Source: Arthrobacter sp. Marseille-P9274
Lineage (GTDB): Bacteria > Actinomycetota > Actinomycetes > Actinomycetales > Micrococcaceae
NCBI RefSeq assembly: GCF_946892675.1
Contig: NZ_CAMPOV010000003.1
Span: 496,001 to 560,000 of the forward strand
Length of the DNA: 64,000 bases
Direction: 5' to 3'
A program made the position numbers and the translations under genes. This document shows, one piece after another, positions 33,428 through 41,474 of this stretch. Below the pieces are notes generated by a model. It made no database searches. It was not told the origin of the DNA and saw only the letters and a program-made list of their open reading frames with translations. Position 1 is the stretch's first letter, and each line of letters starts with the position of its first letter.

Positions 33428-36400
33428 GTGAGTACAGCCCTCTACCGCCGCTACCGCCCCGATTCCTTCGCGGACGTCATTGGGCAGGAACACGTCACCA
33501 ATCCGCTCATGGCGGCGCTGCAGAAAAACCGGGTCAACCACGCCTACCTCTTCTCCGGCCCGCGCGGCTGCGGAAAGACCACCTCGGCGAGGATCCTGGC
33601 CCGCTGCCTGAACTGCGCCAAAGGCCCGACGCCGGAGCCTTGCGGTGCGTGCGACTCGTGCCGGGAACTGGGGCGCGGCGGCCCGGGCAGCCTGGACGTC
33701 ATCGAGATCGACGCGGCCTCCCACGGCGGCGTGGACGACGCGCGCGACCTGCGCGAGCGCGCCACCTTCGCCCCGGTGCGCGACCGCTACAAGATCTTCA
33801 TCATCGACGAGGCCCACATGGTCACGTCGGCCGGCTTCAACGCGCTGCTGAAGATCGTCGAAGAGCCGCCGGAGCACATCAAGTTCATCTTCGCGACCAC
33901 CGAGCCGGACAAGGTCATCGGGACCATCCGCTCGCGCACCCACCATTACCCGTTCCGGCTGGTGCCGCCGGAACCGCTGATGAAGTACCTGGAGCTGCTC
34001 TGCAACCAGGAAAACGTGCCCGTGGCTCCCGGCGTGCTCTCGCTCGTGATCCGCGCCGGCGGCGGTTCCGTCCGCGACTCGCTCTCCGTGCTGGACCAGC
34101 TGATGGCCGGCGCCGGACCGGCCGGGCTGGACTACGAGCTGGCCGTCTCCCTGCTCGGCTACACCCACGCCTCGCTGCTGGATGACGTGGTGGACGCCTT
34201 CGCCGCCTCGGACGCCTCCACGGTGTTCAGCGCGGTGGACCGGGTTGTCCAGACCGGGCATGACCCGCGCCGCTTCGTCGAGGACCTGCTGGAACGCTTC
34301 CGCGACCTGATCATCGTCAAGGCCATGCCGGAGAGCGCGCACACGATCCTGCGCGGCGTCCCAGAGGACCAGATCGCCCGGATGCAGACGCAGGCCCACC
34401 AGCTCGGCGCCTCCGAACTCTCCCGCGCGGCGGACATCGCCAACGAGGCGCTGACCGAAATGACCGGCGCGACGTCCCCGCGGCTGCACCTCGAGCTGCT
34501 CTGCGCCCGGATCCTGCTGCCCGCGGCGGACCAGGCCCAGCGCGGCGTGGCAGCCCGCGTCGACCGGATCGAACGCCGGCTCTCCTACGCCGGGGACGTG
34601 CCGGAAGCTCCCGTTTCGGCGGACGCCGGTGCCACCAACGACGGCGGAGCCTCGCCTTCCGCGTCCGGCGCGGCAGGATGGGGCGGCGCTGCGTCCGGGG
34701 GCTCCGGTGCCGCGCAGGTCCGTGAGATGCTGCGCGCCGCCCGTTCCGGCGGACAGGCCGCCGAACCCCAGCAGTCCCCCCGGCCAGCGGTGCCCGCCGC
34801 GGCGCAGCCCGCCGCCCAGTCGGCTCCGGCGGCCGTTCAACCGGCACCGGCTCATGCCGCCTCCGCCCCGGAGCAGCCAGCTGCCGCTTCTGCCTCGCGC
34901 CAAGCCGCACCGGCCGCTGCTGCCCCGCAATCAGCCGCATCAGCTGCTGCATCGGAGCGGACGGCACCCGCCGCCTCCGCCGTTATGGAACCGGCCGCCC
35001 GGCAGGCTCCCGCAGCGCCCCCTTCCGAGCAACCCGCGGCCCAGACCGCCCCGGCCGAGCAGGGATGGAATGCGGCACCCGCGCGGCAGGACCGGTCCGT
35101 CGCGGAACCTCAGCGCCAGCAAGCCTCCCCTCAGCAACCCGCCGCGCCCGAAGCCTCCGCCGATTCGTCCCGCGACTGGGGCGGAGCCTGGGGCGTTGTC
35201 CCGGAGCCCGAACCCGAGCCCGCACGGACCGCCCCCGCTTCCGCCCAGCGGCCGGGAGATAGGCCTGACAACGCGGGGTCTGCCAGCCCCGCCGCGGGCC
35301 AGCAGCAGCCGCCTGCCGCCCAGCCCGGCCCTGCGGGCCAGGCACCGCAGAACCACCAGCGGCCGATCGCGCCGCAGGACACTGGCCAGCCTGCAGGTCC
35401 TGCCGCCGGTCAGCAGCAGCCGCGTCCCGGTAACGGCGACCGCCCCGCCGGACCAGCACAGCAGCGGCCTGCATCACCTCAGAACGCTGTGGCGCAAGCC
35501 GGCCCGAACCAGCAGCCGACGCCGCCGCAGCACCCAGCCCAGCCGACCGGCCCCGCCGCGGGCCAGCAGCCGCCCCAGGACACCGGCCAGCAGGCCGGTC
35601 CCGCCGCGGGCCAGCAGCCGTCCCAGGACACCGGCCAGCAGGCCGGTCCCCCGCGCTTCGGTGCCGCCGGGTCGGTCGAGATGTTCCGCCGTGCCTGGCC
35701 GGAAATCATGGACGTCCTGAAGTCGGAGAAGAAGTTCCTCTGGATGACGGTCGAGCCCAATGCGTCGCTGGCCGGCTTCGACGGCCGGACCCTGACGGTC
35801 GCCTTCTCGAATACCGGCGCCATGACGGCATTCTCGAGCAAACAAGAGAACGCGGGCATGCTGAGGCAGTGCATCTTCAAAGTGCTCGGGACCGACGTCC
35901 AGCTTGATATCACAGCCGGTGGATCCGGGGCGGCGGGTGAATCCGGCCCAAAAGGCGCTAGCCGGCCCCAGCCGGCAGCCGGTCCGCAACACCAGCCTGC
36001 CACTGCACCATTCGCCGCCTCCAACCCGGTAAACACGGCTTCCGACGAGTCTCGGGCAAGCGCCCCGGCTCCGGTCGACAACGCACCAGCCGCGGCCACC
36101 CGGGCCCCGGCTCCGGTCCATGAGCAGACTCCGGCCGACGGCCCGGCGTCCGGTCCCGCCGCGGCTGTCGGCAATGGTCCCTCCGGCTCGGGTTCATCCA
36201 GCGGCTCGACTGCGCCGAGCGGCATGTCTGCCGCCAGCGCCCAGTCGCCTGCCTACTCGGCGGCAAGCGCGCCCTCTGCGGCGAGCGCCAACTCCCCCGG
36301 CATGCCAGGGCCCGCAGCGCAGTCGTCGGCCCCCTCCGCGGCGTCGCCGGTCTCGAGCCAGTCGGCACACACGGCGCCCTCGGCCCATTCCGCTGCGACG

Positions 36401-37381
36401 GCCGCATCGGGCCAGTCCGCCCACACGGCACCCTCGGCGCAGAGCGCAGCGTCGGCCGCATCGGGCCAGTCCGCCCACACGGCACCCTCGGCGCAGAGCG
36501 CAGCGTCGGCGAACTGGTCACCGAGCTCGGCTCCGTCTGCGGCGAGTGCGGACTCCGCAGTCAGCATGCAGCACGCCGGGGCGGCTGCATCCGCCCCGCC
36601 CCAGGCGCAGGCTCGTCCCGTGAACCTGCCGCCGCCCGTGCCGGGTGAACAGCCCGTCTTCGCGCACCTCGCCAACCGGCCGCCCCAGGCCGCCCAGCAG
36701 CCGGTCCGGCCGGCCCAGCCGATGCAAACGGCGCAGCCGGCGCAGCCGAGCCGCCCGGCCGCGGGTGAGCAGGAAGGCCGCGCCTGGGAACCGTCCCGGT
36801 CGGCCGCGCCACCGGAGAACGAAGGCCAGGTGTGGGAGCCGCCGAAGGCATCCCCGGAGGCTGCGTCGGTTCCATCGTCGCCCTACGACGACATCCCCTT
36901 CTCCGACGACGAGCCGCCGTCGGATGAGTGGGACGGGCCGCCCCCGGAGGATCCGGGCTTCGGCCGGCGGATGCCTCAGGCAGCCCCGGCCCGGAAAGCA
37001 TCGTCAGCGGCCCCGGCCCAGCCGACCGTAAGCGGACCGGCCCCGGCCGCGGCCCCGCCGTCGTCGACCAACCGCCCCGCTGCTGCGCCCGCTTCCCCTG
37101 TGACCCCCGCACCCGTTGCTGCCCCGATGCAGCCCGAGCCGGGCAAGCCGATGAGCCGCTACCAGATGCTGCTGCAGCAGGCCCGGGCGACCGAGGCGCG
37201 GAACCGTCCGACCGAACCGGCCCAAAACGGTCAGCCCGGTGGCATAAGCTTGAGCTACGTCGAGGACATTCCCAGCGAGGACGATGTAGCCATCGAAGAC
37301 TCCGGGCTGGTGGGCCGCGCCGCGATTGAGCGGATTCTGGGCGGCCGGCTGGTGGAAGAACGGAGCCTCGACGGTTCCTAA
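33428..37381 (+). CDS. dnaX: DNA polymerase III subunits gamma and tau, very long
   Basis: The clamp-loader ATPase of the replisome. Residues 1-370 are the conserved AAA+ part: Walker A GPRGCGKTTSARILARCLNC, the zinc-binding cysteines CLNC/CGAC/CREL, Walker B/DEAH FIIDEAHMV, the sensor FIFATTEPDKV and the collar domain. From ~residue 400 to the end (of 1317) the protein is mainly Ala/Pro/Gln/Ser-rich and contains exact internal repeats: a 48-bp unit near 35546-35650 (QDTGQQAGPAAGQQP) and a 54-bp unit near 36401-36510 (ASGQSAHTAPSAQSA). A folded island (~residues 745-830, MFRRAWPEIMDVLKSEKKFL) corresponds to a tau-like C-terminal domain. It starts at GTG 33428. Most DnaX proteins are 550-900 residues. 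recR follows 24 bases downstream. Confidence 0.95.
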   Translation: MSTALYRRYRPDSFADVIGQEHVTNPLMAALQKNRVNHAYLFSGPRGCGKTTSARILARCLNCAKGPTPEPCGACDSCRELGRGGPGSLDVIEIDAASHGGVDDARDLRERATFAPVRDRYKIFIIDEAHMVTSAGFNALLKIVEEPPEHIKFIFATTEPDKVIGTIRSRTHHYPFRLVPPEPLMKYLELLCNQENVPVAPGVLSLVIRAGGGSVRDSLSVLDQLMAGAGPAGLDYELAVSLLGYTHASLLDDVVDAFAASDASTVFSAVDRVVQTGHDPRRFVEDLLERFRDLIIVKAMPESAHTILRGVPEDQIARMQTQAHQLGASELSRAADIANEALTEMTGATSPRLHLELLCARILLPAADQAQRGVAARVDRIERRLSYAGDVPEAPVSADAGATNDGGASPSASGAAGWGGAASGGSGAAQVREMLRAARSGGQAAEPQQSPRPAVPAAAQPAAQSAPAAVQPAPAHAASAPEQPAAASASRQAAPAAAAPQSAASAAASERTAPAASAVMEPAARQAPAAPPSEQPAAQTAPAEQGWNAAPARQDRSVAEPQRQQASPQQPAAPEASADSSRDWGGAWGVVPEPEPEPARTAPASAQRPGDRPDNAGSASPAAGQQQPPAAQPGPAGQAPQNHQRPIAPQDTGQPAGPAAGQQQPRPGNGDRPAGPAQQRPASPQNAVAQAGPNQQPTPPQHPAQPTGPAAGQQPPQDTGQQAGPAAGQQPSQDTGQQAGPPRFGAAGSVEMFRRAWPEIMDVLKSEKKFLWMTVEPNASLAGFDGRTLTVAFSNTGAMTAFSSKQENAGMLRQCIFKVLGTDVQLDITAGGSGAAGESGPKGASRPQPAAGPQHQPATAPFAASNPVNTASDESRASAPAPVDNAPAAATRAPAPVHEQTPADGPASGPAAAVGNGPSGSGSSSGSTAPSGMSAASAQSPAYSAASAPSAASANSPGMPGPAAQSSAPSAASPVSSQSAHTAPSAHSAATAASGQSAHTAPSAQSAASAASGQSAHTAPSAQSAASANWSPSSAPSAASADSAVSMQHAGAAASAPPQAQARPVNLPPPVPGEQPVFAHLANRPPQAAQQPVRPAQPMQTAQPAQPSRPAAGEQEGRAWEPSRSAAPPENEGQVWEPPKASPEAASVPSSPYDDIPFSDDEPPSDEWDGPPPEDPGFGRRMPQAAPARKASSAAPAQPTVSGPAPAAAPPSSTNRPAAAPASPVTPAPVAAPMQPEPGKPMSRYQMLLQQARATEARNRPTEPAQNGQPGGISLSYVEDIPSEDDVAIEDSGLVGRAAIERILGGRLVEERSLDGS

Positions 37382-37405
37382 AGCAGGTCAGGAGATTGAG
37401 GATCA

Positions 37406-38002
37406 GTGTACGAAGGCGCCGTCCAAGAGCTAATTGACGAGCTCGGCCGGCTCCCCGGCATCGGGCCGAAGTCGGCGCAGCGGATCGCATTCCACATCCT
37501 GGAGGCCGATCCGGAAGACATGAAGCGGCTCTCGGAGTCGATCACGAACGTCAAGGAGCGGGTCAAGTTCTGCTCGATCTGCGGCAACGTGTCCGAGCAG
37601 GAAACCTGCAACATCTGCCGCGATCCGCGACGCGATCCGACCGCGATCTGCGTAGTGGAGGAGTCGAAGGACGTCATCGCGATCGAACGCACGCGGTCCT
37701 TCAAGGGCCGCTACCACGTGCTCGGCGGCGCGATTAATCCGATCGGCGGCGTTGGCCCCGAGCAGCTGCGCATCCGCGAACTGCTCAACCGCCTCTCCGA
37801 CGGCCAGATCCAGGAAATCATCATCGCCACCGACCCCAACCTCGAGGGCGAGGCCACGGCGACCTATCTGGCCCGGATGCTCAAGACCATCGGCGTCACG
37901 GTGAGCCGGCTCGCTTCCGGGCTCCCGGTCGGCGGCGACCTGGAGTACGCGGACGAAGTGACGCTGGGCCGCGCCTTCGAAGGCCGCCGCAACCTGACCT
38001 AA
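37406..38002 (+). CDS. recR: Recombination mediator RecR
   Basis: A 198-residue protein with the full RecR plan: N-terminal helix-hairpin-helix [20 protein letters not shown], the four-cysteine zinc finger [16 protein letters not shown], a Toprim domain with [17 protein letters not shown] and [20 protein letters not shown], and a C-terminal Walker B-like tail. RecR works with RecO and RecF to load RecA at gaps. It starts at GTG 37406, 24 bases after dnaX, so the two are probably co-transcribed. The EbfC/YbaB gene that often lies between dnaX and recR is absent here. Confidence 0.97.
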   Translation: MYEGAVQELIDELGRLPGIGPKSAQRIAFHILEADPEDMKRLSESITNVKERVKFCSICGNVSEQETCNICRDPRRDPTAICVVEESKDVIAIERTRSFKGRYHVLGGAINPIGGVGPEQLRIRELLNRLSDGQIQEIIIATDPNLEGEATATYLARMLKTIGVTVSRLASGLPVGGDLEYADEVTLGRAFEGRRNLT

Positions 38003-38204
38003 GGCCGCCCGCCACACCCGCCACCCGCCGTCGTACGCTCCCCGGGGAAAGGTCATACTGCCCGGCGCATTCTCCCGCGCTCGGGCCGCGGCGTTAGACT
38101 TGCCATGCCGCCGCTGTCTGCAGCCGACGTATCCGGCGGCCGATTTCCATTGCCTACCGACCGGGCTGCCGGCAGGCCACAACCAGGAGTTGTTTAGAGA
38201 ACGC

Positions 38205-39491
38205 ATGAGTCTGATAGTTCAGAAGTTCGGAGGTTCCTCCGTTTCCGATGCCGACGGCATTAAGCGCGTCGCCAAGCGCGTGGTCGACACGCAGGCGGCA
38301 GGAAACGATGTAGTTGTGGTGGTTTCCGCCATGGGCGACACCACTGACGAGCTGCTGGACTTGGCCGGACAGATTACGTCCGATCCCAGCGCGCGCGAGA
38401 TGGACATGCTGCTCAGCGCCGGCGAACGCATCTCCATGTCGCTGCTGGCCATGGCCATCCAGGAACTCGGGGCCACCGCGCAGTCCTTCACCGGCAGCCA
38501 GGCCGGCATGATCACCGACGCCATCCACGGCAAGGCCCGCATTATCGACGTCTCGCCGCACCGGGTGAAGACCACCCTGGAGAAGGGCGACGTCGCCATC
38601 GTGGCCGGCTTCCAGGGCATGAGCCAGGAAAGCCAGGACATCACGACGCTCGGCCGCGGCGGCTCGGACACCACTGCGGTGGCCCTGGCAGCGGCGCTGG
38701 ACGCCGACGTCTGCGAGATCTACACGGACGTCGACGGCATCTACACCGCCGACCCGCGCGTGGTCGGCAGCGCCCGGAAGATCGACAAGATCTCCAGCGA
38801 GGAAATGCTGGAAATGGCCGCCTCCGGCTCCAAGATCCTGCACCTGCGCTGCGTCGAGTACGCCCGCCGCTTCGGTGTGCCGCTCCACGTCCGCTCCTCG
38901 TTCAGCACCCACGAAGGCACCTGGGTCCTGCCCAGCCCCGACGACAAAATCAAGATCCAAGAGGGAGAACCCATGGAACAGCCCATCATCTCCGGCGTGG
39001 CCCATGATCGTTCCGAGGCGAAAGTCACGATCATCGGCGTCCCGGACATCCCGGGCAAGGCGGCCGAGCTCTTCGGCATCGTCGCCGGCGCGCACGCCAA
39101 CATCGACATGATCGTGCAGAACGTCTCCACCCAGGGCTCGGGCAAGACGGACATCTCCTTCACCCTGCCGATCGTGGAAGGCAAGGACGCCCTCGAGGCG
39201 CTGCACGCGGCCCAGTCCACCGTCGGCTTCGAGAGCATCGACTACAACGACCAGATCGGCAAGCTGTCGCTGATCGGGGCGGGGATGCGCTCCAACCCGG
39301 GCGTCTCCTACAAGTTCTTCGAGGCGCTGCATAAGGCCGGCGTCAACGTGGACATGATCTCCACCTCGGAAATCCGCATCTCCATCGTCACCCATGCGGA
39401 CCTGCTGGACACGGCCGTGCGCGCAGTCCACTCGGCGTTCGACCTGGACAGCGAGGACGAGGCAACGGTCTACGGCGGCACCGGGCGCTAG
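38205..39491 (+). CDS. ask: Aspartate kinase
   Basis: A 428-residue aspartokinase catalysing the first step from aspartate to lysine, methionine and threonine. The kinase domain begins [20 protein letters not shown] and includes [20 protein letters not shown] and the nucleotide-binding [18 protein letters not shown]. Two C-terminal ACT domains follow ([20 protein letters not shown] and [20 protein letters not shown]), the sites for concerted lysine/threonine feedback. ATG 38205 gives the exact family N-terminus. An internal start at 38973 probably also yields the separate beta subunit. A terminator follows at 39518. The usual downstream asd gene is not adjacent. Confidence 0.96.
   Translation: MSLIVQKFGGSSVSDADGIKRVAKRVVDTQAAGNDVVVVVSAMGDTTDELLDLAGQITSDPSAREMDMLLSAGERISMSLLAMAIQELGATAQSFTGSQAGMITDAIHGKARIIDVSPHRVKTTLEKGDVAIVAGFQGMSQESQDITTLGRGGSDTTAVALAAALDADVCEIYTDVDGIYTADPRVVGSARKIDKISSEEMLEMAASGSKILHLRCVEYARRFGVPLHVRSSFSTHEGTWVLPSPDDKIKIQEGEPMEQPIISGVAHDRSEAKVTIIGVPDIPGKAAELFGIVAGAHANIDMIVQNVSTQGSGKTDISFTLPIVEGKDALEALHAAQSTVGFESIDYNDQIGKLSLIGAGMRSNPGVSYKFFEALHKAGVNVDMISTSEIRISIVTHADLLDTAVRAVHSAFDLDSEDEATVYGGTGR
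38973..39491 (+). CDS. Aspartate kinase beta subunit from an internal start
   Basis: In the ask frame, ATG 38973 is preceded at the right distance by a strong Shine-Dalgarno, GAGGGAGA (38961-38968), and opens a 172-residue ACT-ACT protein beginning [20 protein letters not shown]. This matches the known in-frame alpha/beta arrangement of Corynebacterium and Bacillus aspartokinases, whose beta subunit starts at the same linker. It would assemble with the full-length alpha subunit as an alpha2beta2 enzyme. Confidence 0.75.
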   Translation: MEQPIISGVAHDRSEAKVTIIGVPDIPGKAAELFGIVAGAHANIDMIVQNVSTQGSGKTDISFTLPIVEGKDALEALHAAQSTVGFESIDYNDQIGKLSLIGAGMRSNPGVSYKFFEALHKAGVNVDMISTSEIRISIVTHADLLDTAVRAVHSAFDLDSEDEATVYGGTGR

Positions 39492-39517
39492 GACCTGGTC
39501 CGGCCCAGCAGGCCACA

Positions 39518-39570
39518 AAATAACGACGGCGATGCCCGACTCACGCGGGGATCGCCGTCGTTGTTTTCCT
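39518..39570 (+). terminator. Terminator after ask, built from the AACGACGGCG motif
   Basis: AACGACGGCGATGCCC (39522-39537) pairs with GGGGATCGCCGTCGTT (39547-39562) with one offset base, and GTTTTCC follows. Both arms contain the recurrent 10-mer, and the first arm shares CGACGGCGATGC with the terminator at 61479. Confidence 0.85.
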
Positions 39571-39590
39571 GATAGTTAAGGGCAGACCGG

Positions 39591-39809
39591 TCAGGTCGGC
39601 TCGTGGCGTTTGCGGAACGCGTAGGCATGGCCTTCAGCATCACGTTCCACTTCGATTTCCGCCAACTGCTCCTCGGAGGACAACTCGGCATCATCGTGCC
39701 GGTGCACTACGGGAGTGTCACTGTCAATCCTGTCCGCAGGTCCCCAGACCTTGGCCGCTCGGGCCGTAATCCTCATGAAACCGCGGATGAAACTCGAATT
39801 CCCAGCCAT
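39591..39809 (-). CDS. Small conserved protein, paralogue 1
   Basis: A 72-residue protein read from ATG 39809 with Shine-Dalgarno AAGAAGGTG. It begins MAGNSSFIRGFMRITARAAK and continues VWGPADRIDSDTPVV, then an acidic region with SSEEQLAEIEVERDAEGHAY. Its first 30 residues align with the next gene: F-M-x-I-T-x(4)-(V/I)-(W/F)-G-P-A is shared. No membrane segment or known domain is present. The function is unknown. Confidence 0.7.
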   Translation of the reverse strand: MAGNSSFIRGFMRITARAAKVWGPADRIDSDTPVVHRHDDAELSSEEQLAEIEVERDAEGHAYAFRKRHEPT

Positions 39810-39861
39810 CTGAATCACCTTCTTAACGGGGTAAGAATCCGGTGATCCCCAGTGTAGTCCG

Positions 39862-40071
39862 CTACTGCTGCTTGGGCACGATGTAGGTGCTGCCGTCCGC
39901 CCGGCGGATCGTCTGCCACTGCTCGGCCTCGGCCTCGCGCACCTTGAGCAGCTCCTTGTTCTCCTCCGTCATCGGATGGTCCACGCCGCTCTTCTGCGCG
40001 GGGCCGAAGATCACGCGCAGCTTGCCCGTGATGTTCATGAACCGCTGCGCCCCCGACTTTTTCTGGCCCAT
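39862..40071 (-). CDS. Small conserved protein, paralogue 2
   Basis: A 69-residue protein from ATG 40071: MGQKKSGAQRFMNITGKLRV, then IFGPAQKSGVDHP, MTEENKELLKVREAEAEQWQ and a tail TIRRADGSTYIVPKQQ. Its first half is recognisably related to the neighbour at 39591 (F-M-x-I-T, G-P-A, an acidic x-D/H-P region), but the second halves differ. It is transcribed divergently from the MarR gene, with the palindrome at 40137 between them. The function is unknown; it may be a MarR target. Confidence 0.72.
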   Translation of the reverse strand: MGQKKSGAQRFMNITGKLRVIFGPAQKSGVDHPMTEENKELLKVREAEAEQWQTIRRADGSTYIVPKQQ

Positions 40072-40136
40072 AGAGGGACCCCTTCCTGCGCGTGCCGACG
40101 ATTGGACTGGATGCATGAACCACTCTACGCTAACAA

Positions 40137-40148
40137 TTAGTGCACTAA
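40137..40148. promoter_or_regulatory. Perfect palindrome, probable MarR operator
   Basis: TTAGTGCACTAA is self-complementary, with an AT-rich flank on each side (ACAA and CTATT). Twelve-base palindromes of this composition are typical MarR-family boxes. It lies 24 bases before the MarR start and 65 bases before the divergent small gene. Confidence 0.72.
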
Positions 40149-40172
40149 CTATTCGGAAGGGCGTGATGCGCT

Positions 40173-40853
40173 GTGACGGTTGACTCGGACCGCACGGAGG
40201 ACCTGCTGCTGGAGCACCAGCTCTGCTTTGCGCTCTCCGTGGCCTCGCGCAGCGTCGTCGCAGCGTACAAGCCCGTGCTGGAGGGGCTGGGGCTGACCCA
40301 CCCGCAGTACCTGGTCATGCTGGCGCTCTGGGAGCAGAGTCCGCGCACCGTGAAGGAGCTCGGCGAGGCGCTCGCCCAGGAGCCGGCGACGCTCTCCCCC
40401 ATGCTCAAGCGGCTGGAAAGCGCCGGGCTGGTCACCCGCGAGCGCGTCGCCGGCAACGAGCGCGCACTGGCTATCGAGCTGACCGACGCCGGGGCGGGGC
40501 TGCGCGAGCGGGCGCTGGCCGTTCCGGGAACCATGCTGGAGCGGCTGGAGCTGGACCGCGAAATGCTGCGGGGCTCAACGCCTCCATGCGGCGGCTCATC
40601 GACGCCGCCCAGCGCGCCGCCTGACGGTCTGGCCACCTGCGCTCAGCAGCCCGCCCGCCCTCGTTTCGGCCGCGACCTCTCCCCGCCCGATCCGCCCATC
40701 CGACGCCCACACCCACCGCCCGGCCCGCCTGTCCGACGCCACCTCCCGCCGCCGTCTGGCCCCTCCATCCGACGCCGCCTCCCGCCGCCCGGGCCAAGCC
40801 GTACAGCTTTAGCCTTCAAGCAAGACAAACGCCCAAGTCAGCCGGCTGCTTGA
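40173..40853 (+). CDS. MarR-family regulator, probably frameshifted near its 3' end
   Basis: The first ~133 residues are a MarR winged-helix protein: LCFALSVASRSVVAAYKPVL, GLGLTHPQYLVMLALWEQSP, the recognition region TLSPMLKRLESAGLVTRERV and the wing NERALAIELTDAGAGLRERA. After ELDREMLRG the frame turns into Pro/Arg/Ser filler and runs to 40853. If one base is restored near 40570-40573, the text continues as LNASMRRLIDAAQRAA and stops at 40622-40624, exactly how MarR proteins end (~150 residues). So either a real 1-base deletion or a sequence error is likely. Start GTG 40173. The DNA-binding part should be intact, while the dimerisation helix is altered. Confidence 0.8.
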   Translation: MTVDSDRTEDLLLEHQLCFALSVASRSVVAAYKPVLEGLGLTHPQYLVMLALWEQSPRTVKELGEALAQEPATLSPMLKRLESAGLVTRERVAGNERALAIELTDAGAGLRERALAVPGTMLERLELDREMLRGSTPPCGGSSTPPSAPPDGLATCAQQPARPRFGRDLSPPDPPIRRPHPPPGPPVRRHLPPPSGPSIRRRLPPPGPSRTALAFKQDKRPSQPAA

Positions 40854-40865
40854 AGGCTAAAGCTG
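40804..40865. repeat. Inverted pair of the dispersed 20-bp element (copies 2 and 3)
   Basis: CAGCTTTAGCCTTCAAGCAA (40804-40823) faces CTGCTTGAAGGCTAAAGCTG (40846-40865); 19 of 20 bases pair across a 22-base loop, giving a strong hairpin or cruciform. The arms are copies of the element at 32352 and 41057. Confidence 0.75.
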
Positions 40866-41056
40866 TTCAGCAGGTCTAATCGTGTCCATTGCCGGTGCGC
40901 TCGATCAGGAAGCGGCCTGTGGCGGGAGCAGGGGCTCGCTGCGGTTGGAGCAGGAGGTCGGGTCGCAGCGGCTGGCACGTCGGCGAGAAGCACCAGGCCA
41001 ACCGGCGAACTCCCCAGCCATTAACTCCACCTCGGGCATCGCCACAGGTCAGGGCC

Positions 41057-41076
41057 TTGCTTGAAGGTTAAAGCAG
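41057..41076 (+). repeat. Dispersed 20-bp element, copy 4
   Basis: TTGCTTGAAGGTTAAAGCAG, followed by GGAATAAGCG, which parallels GGGAAGAAGCG after copy 1; both are preceded by AGGTCAG. The conserved unit is therefore nearer 45 bases. Confidence 0.65.
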
Positions 41077-41104
41077 GGAATAAGCGCTGAACCGAGGGTA
41101 ATTC

Positions 41105-41300
41105 GGGAAGCCGCGGTGGTCACCCGGGCTCGAGGCGGCGGCAACCTCAGGAAGCCGCGGCGGCTAGGCGCACGGGGTAGGCGGCTGCACGCCCTGGAAG
41201 CCGCGGCGGCTAGCGCCCGGGGCTCGAGGTGACGGCCGGCTCAGGAAGCCGTGATGGCTAGGCGCCCTGGGCTCGAGGCGGCGGAAACCTTGGCGGCCAG
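41105..41300 (+). repeat. Tandem array with ~46-bp period
   Basis: GGAAGCCG begins copies at 41106, 41150, 41196 and 41244 (spacings 44, 46, 48). Most copies contain CGGCTAGGCG and GGGCTCGAGG words. The copies are diverged and have lost frame, so this does not look like coding sequence. Confidence 0.65.
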
Positions 41301-41415
41301 GCCCCCGGGGCACGAGCTGCGGAGCTCGGGAGAACGGGTCAGGAAGCGAAGCCGCGAGGGGCCGCGGTCGGCCACCGGAGGTCGGAGGGCGCGTCCGTCC
41401 GACCTCCGGGCATGA

Positions 41416-41447
41416 AAGGAGCCCCGCCGCGGGGACGGGGCTCCTTC
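41416..41447 (-). terminator. Terminator downstream of the subtilase gene
   Basis: On the minus strand AAGGAGCCCCG and CGGGGCTCCTTT pair around a ten-base GC-rich loop, 28 bases past the subtilase stop. The arms are nearly the same as those of the tRNA-Ser terminator at 32530. Confidence 0.75.
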
Positions 41448-41474
41448 CGGGCCGGACGAACCGGCGGGTGGCCG

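Larger units (their letters stand above)
40625..41415. other. Repeat-rich non-coding region
   Basis: After the restored MarR stop I see no credible gene for about 790 bases. 40670-40800 is a degenerate array of (C/T)CCGACGCC and CTCCCGCCG words. 40804-40865 holds an inverted pair of the dispersed element, and 41057-41076 a third local copy. 41105-41300 is a ~46-bp tandem array. Open frames here lack starts, Shine-Dalgarno sites and consistent codon bias. Confidence 0.65.

Noticed and set aside
32130-41300. CRISPR array
   Set aside because: The repeat arrays have diverged units of ~46-50 bp with no uniform spacers and no cas genes nearby.
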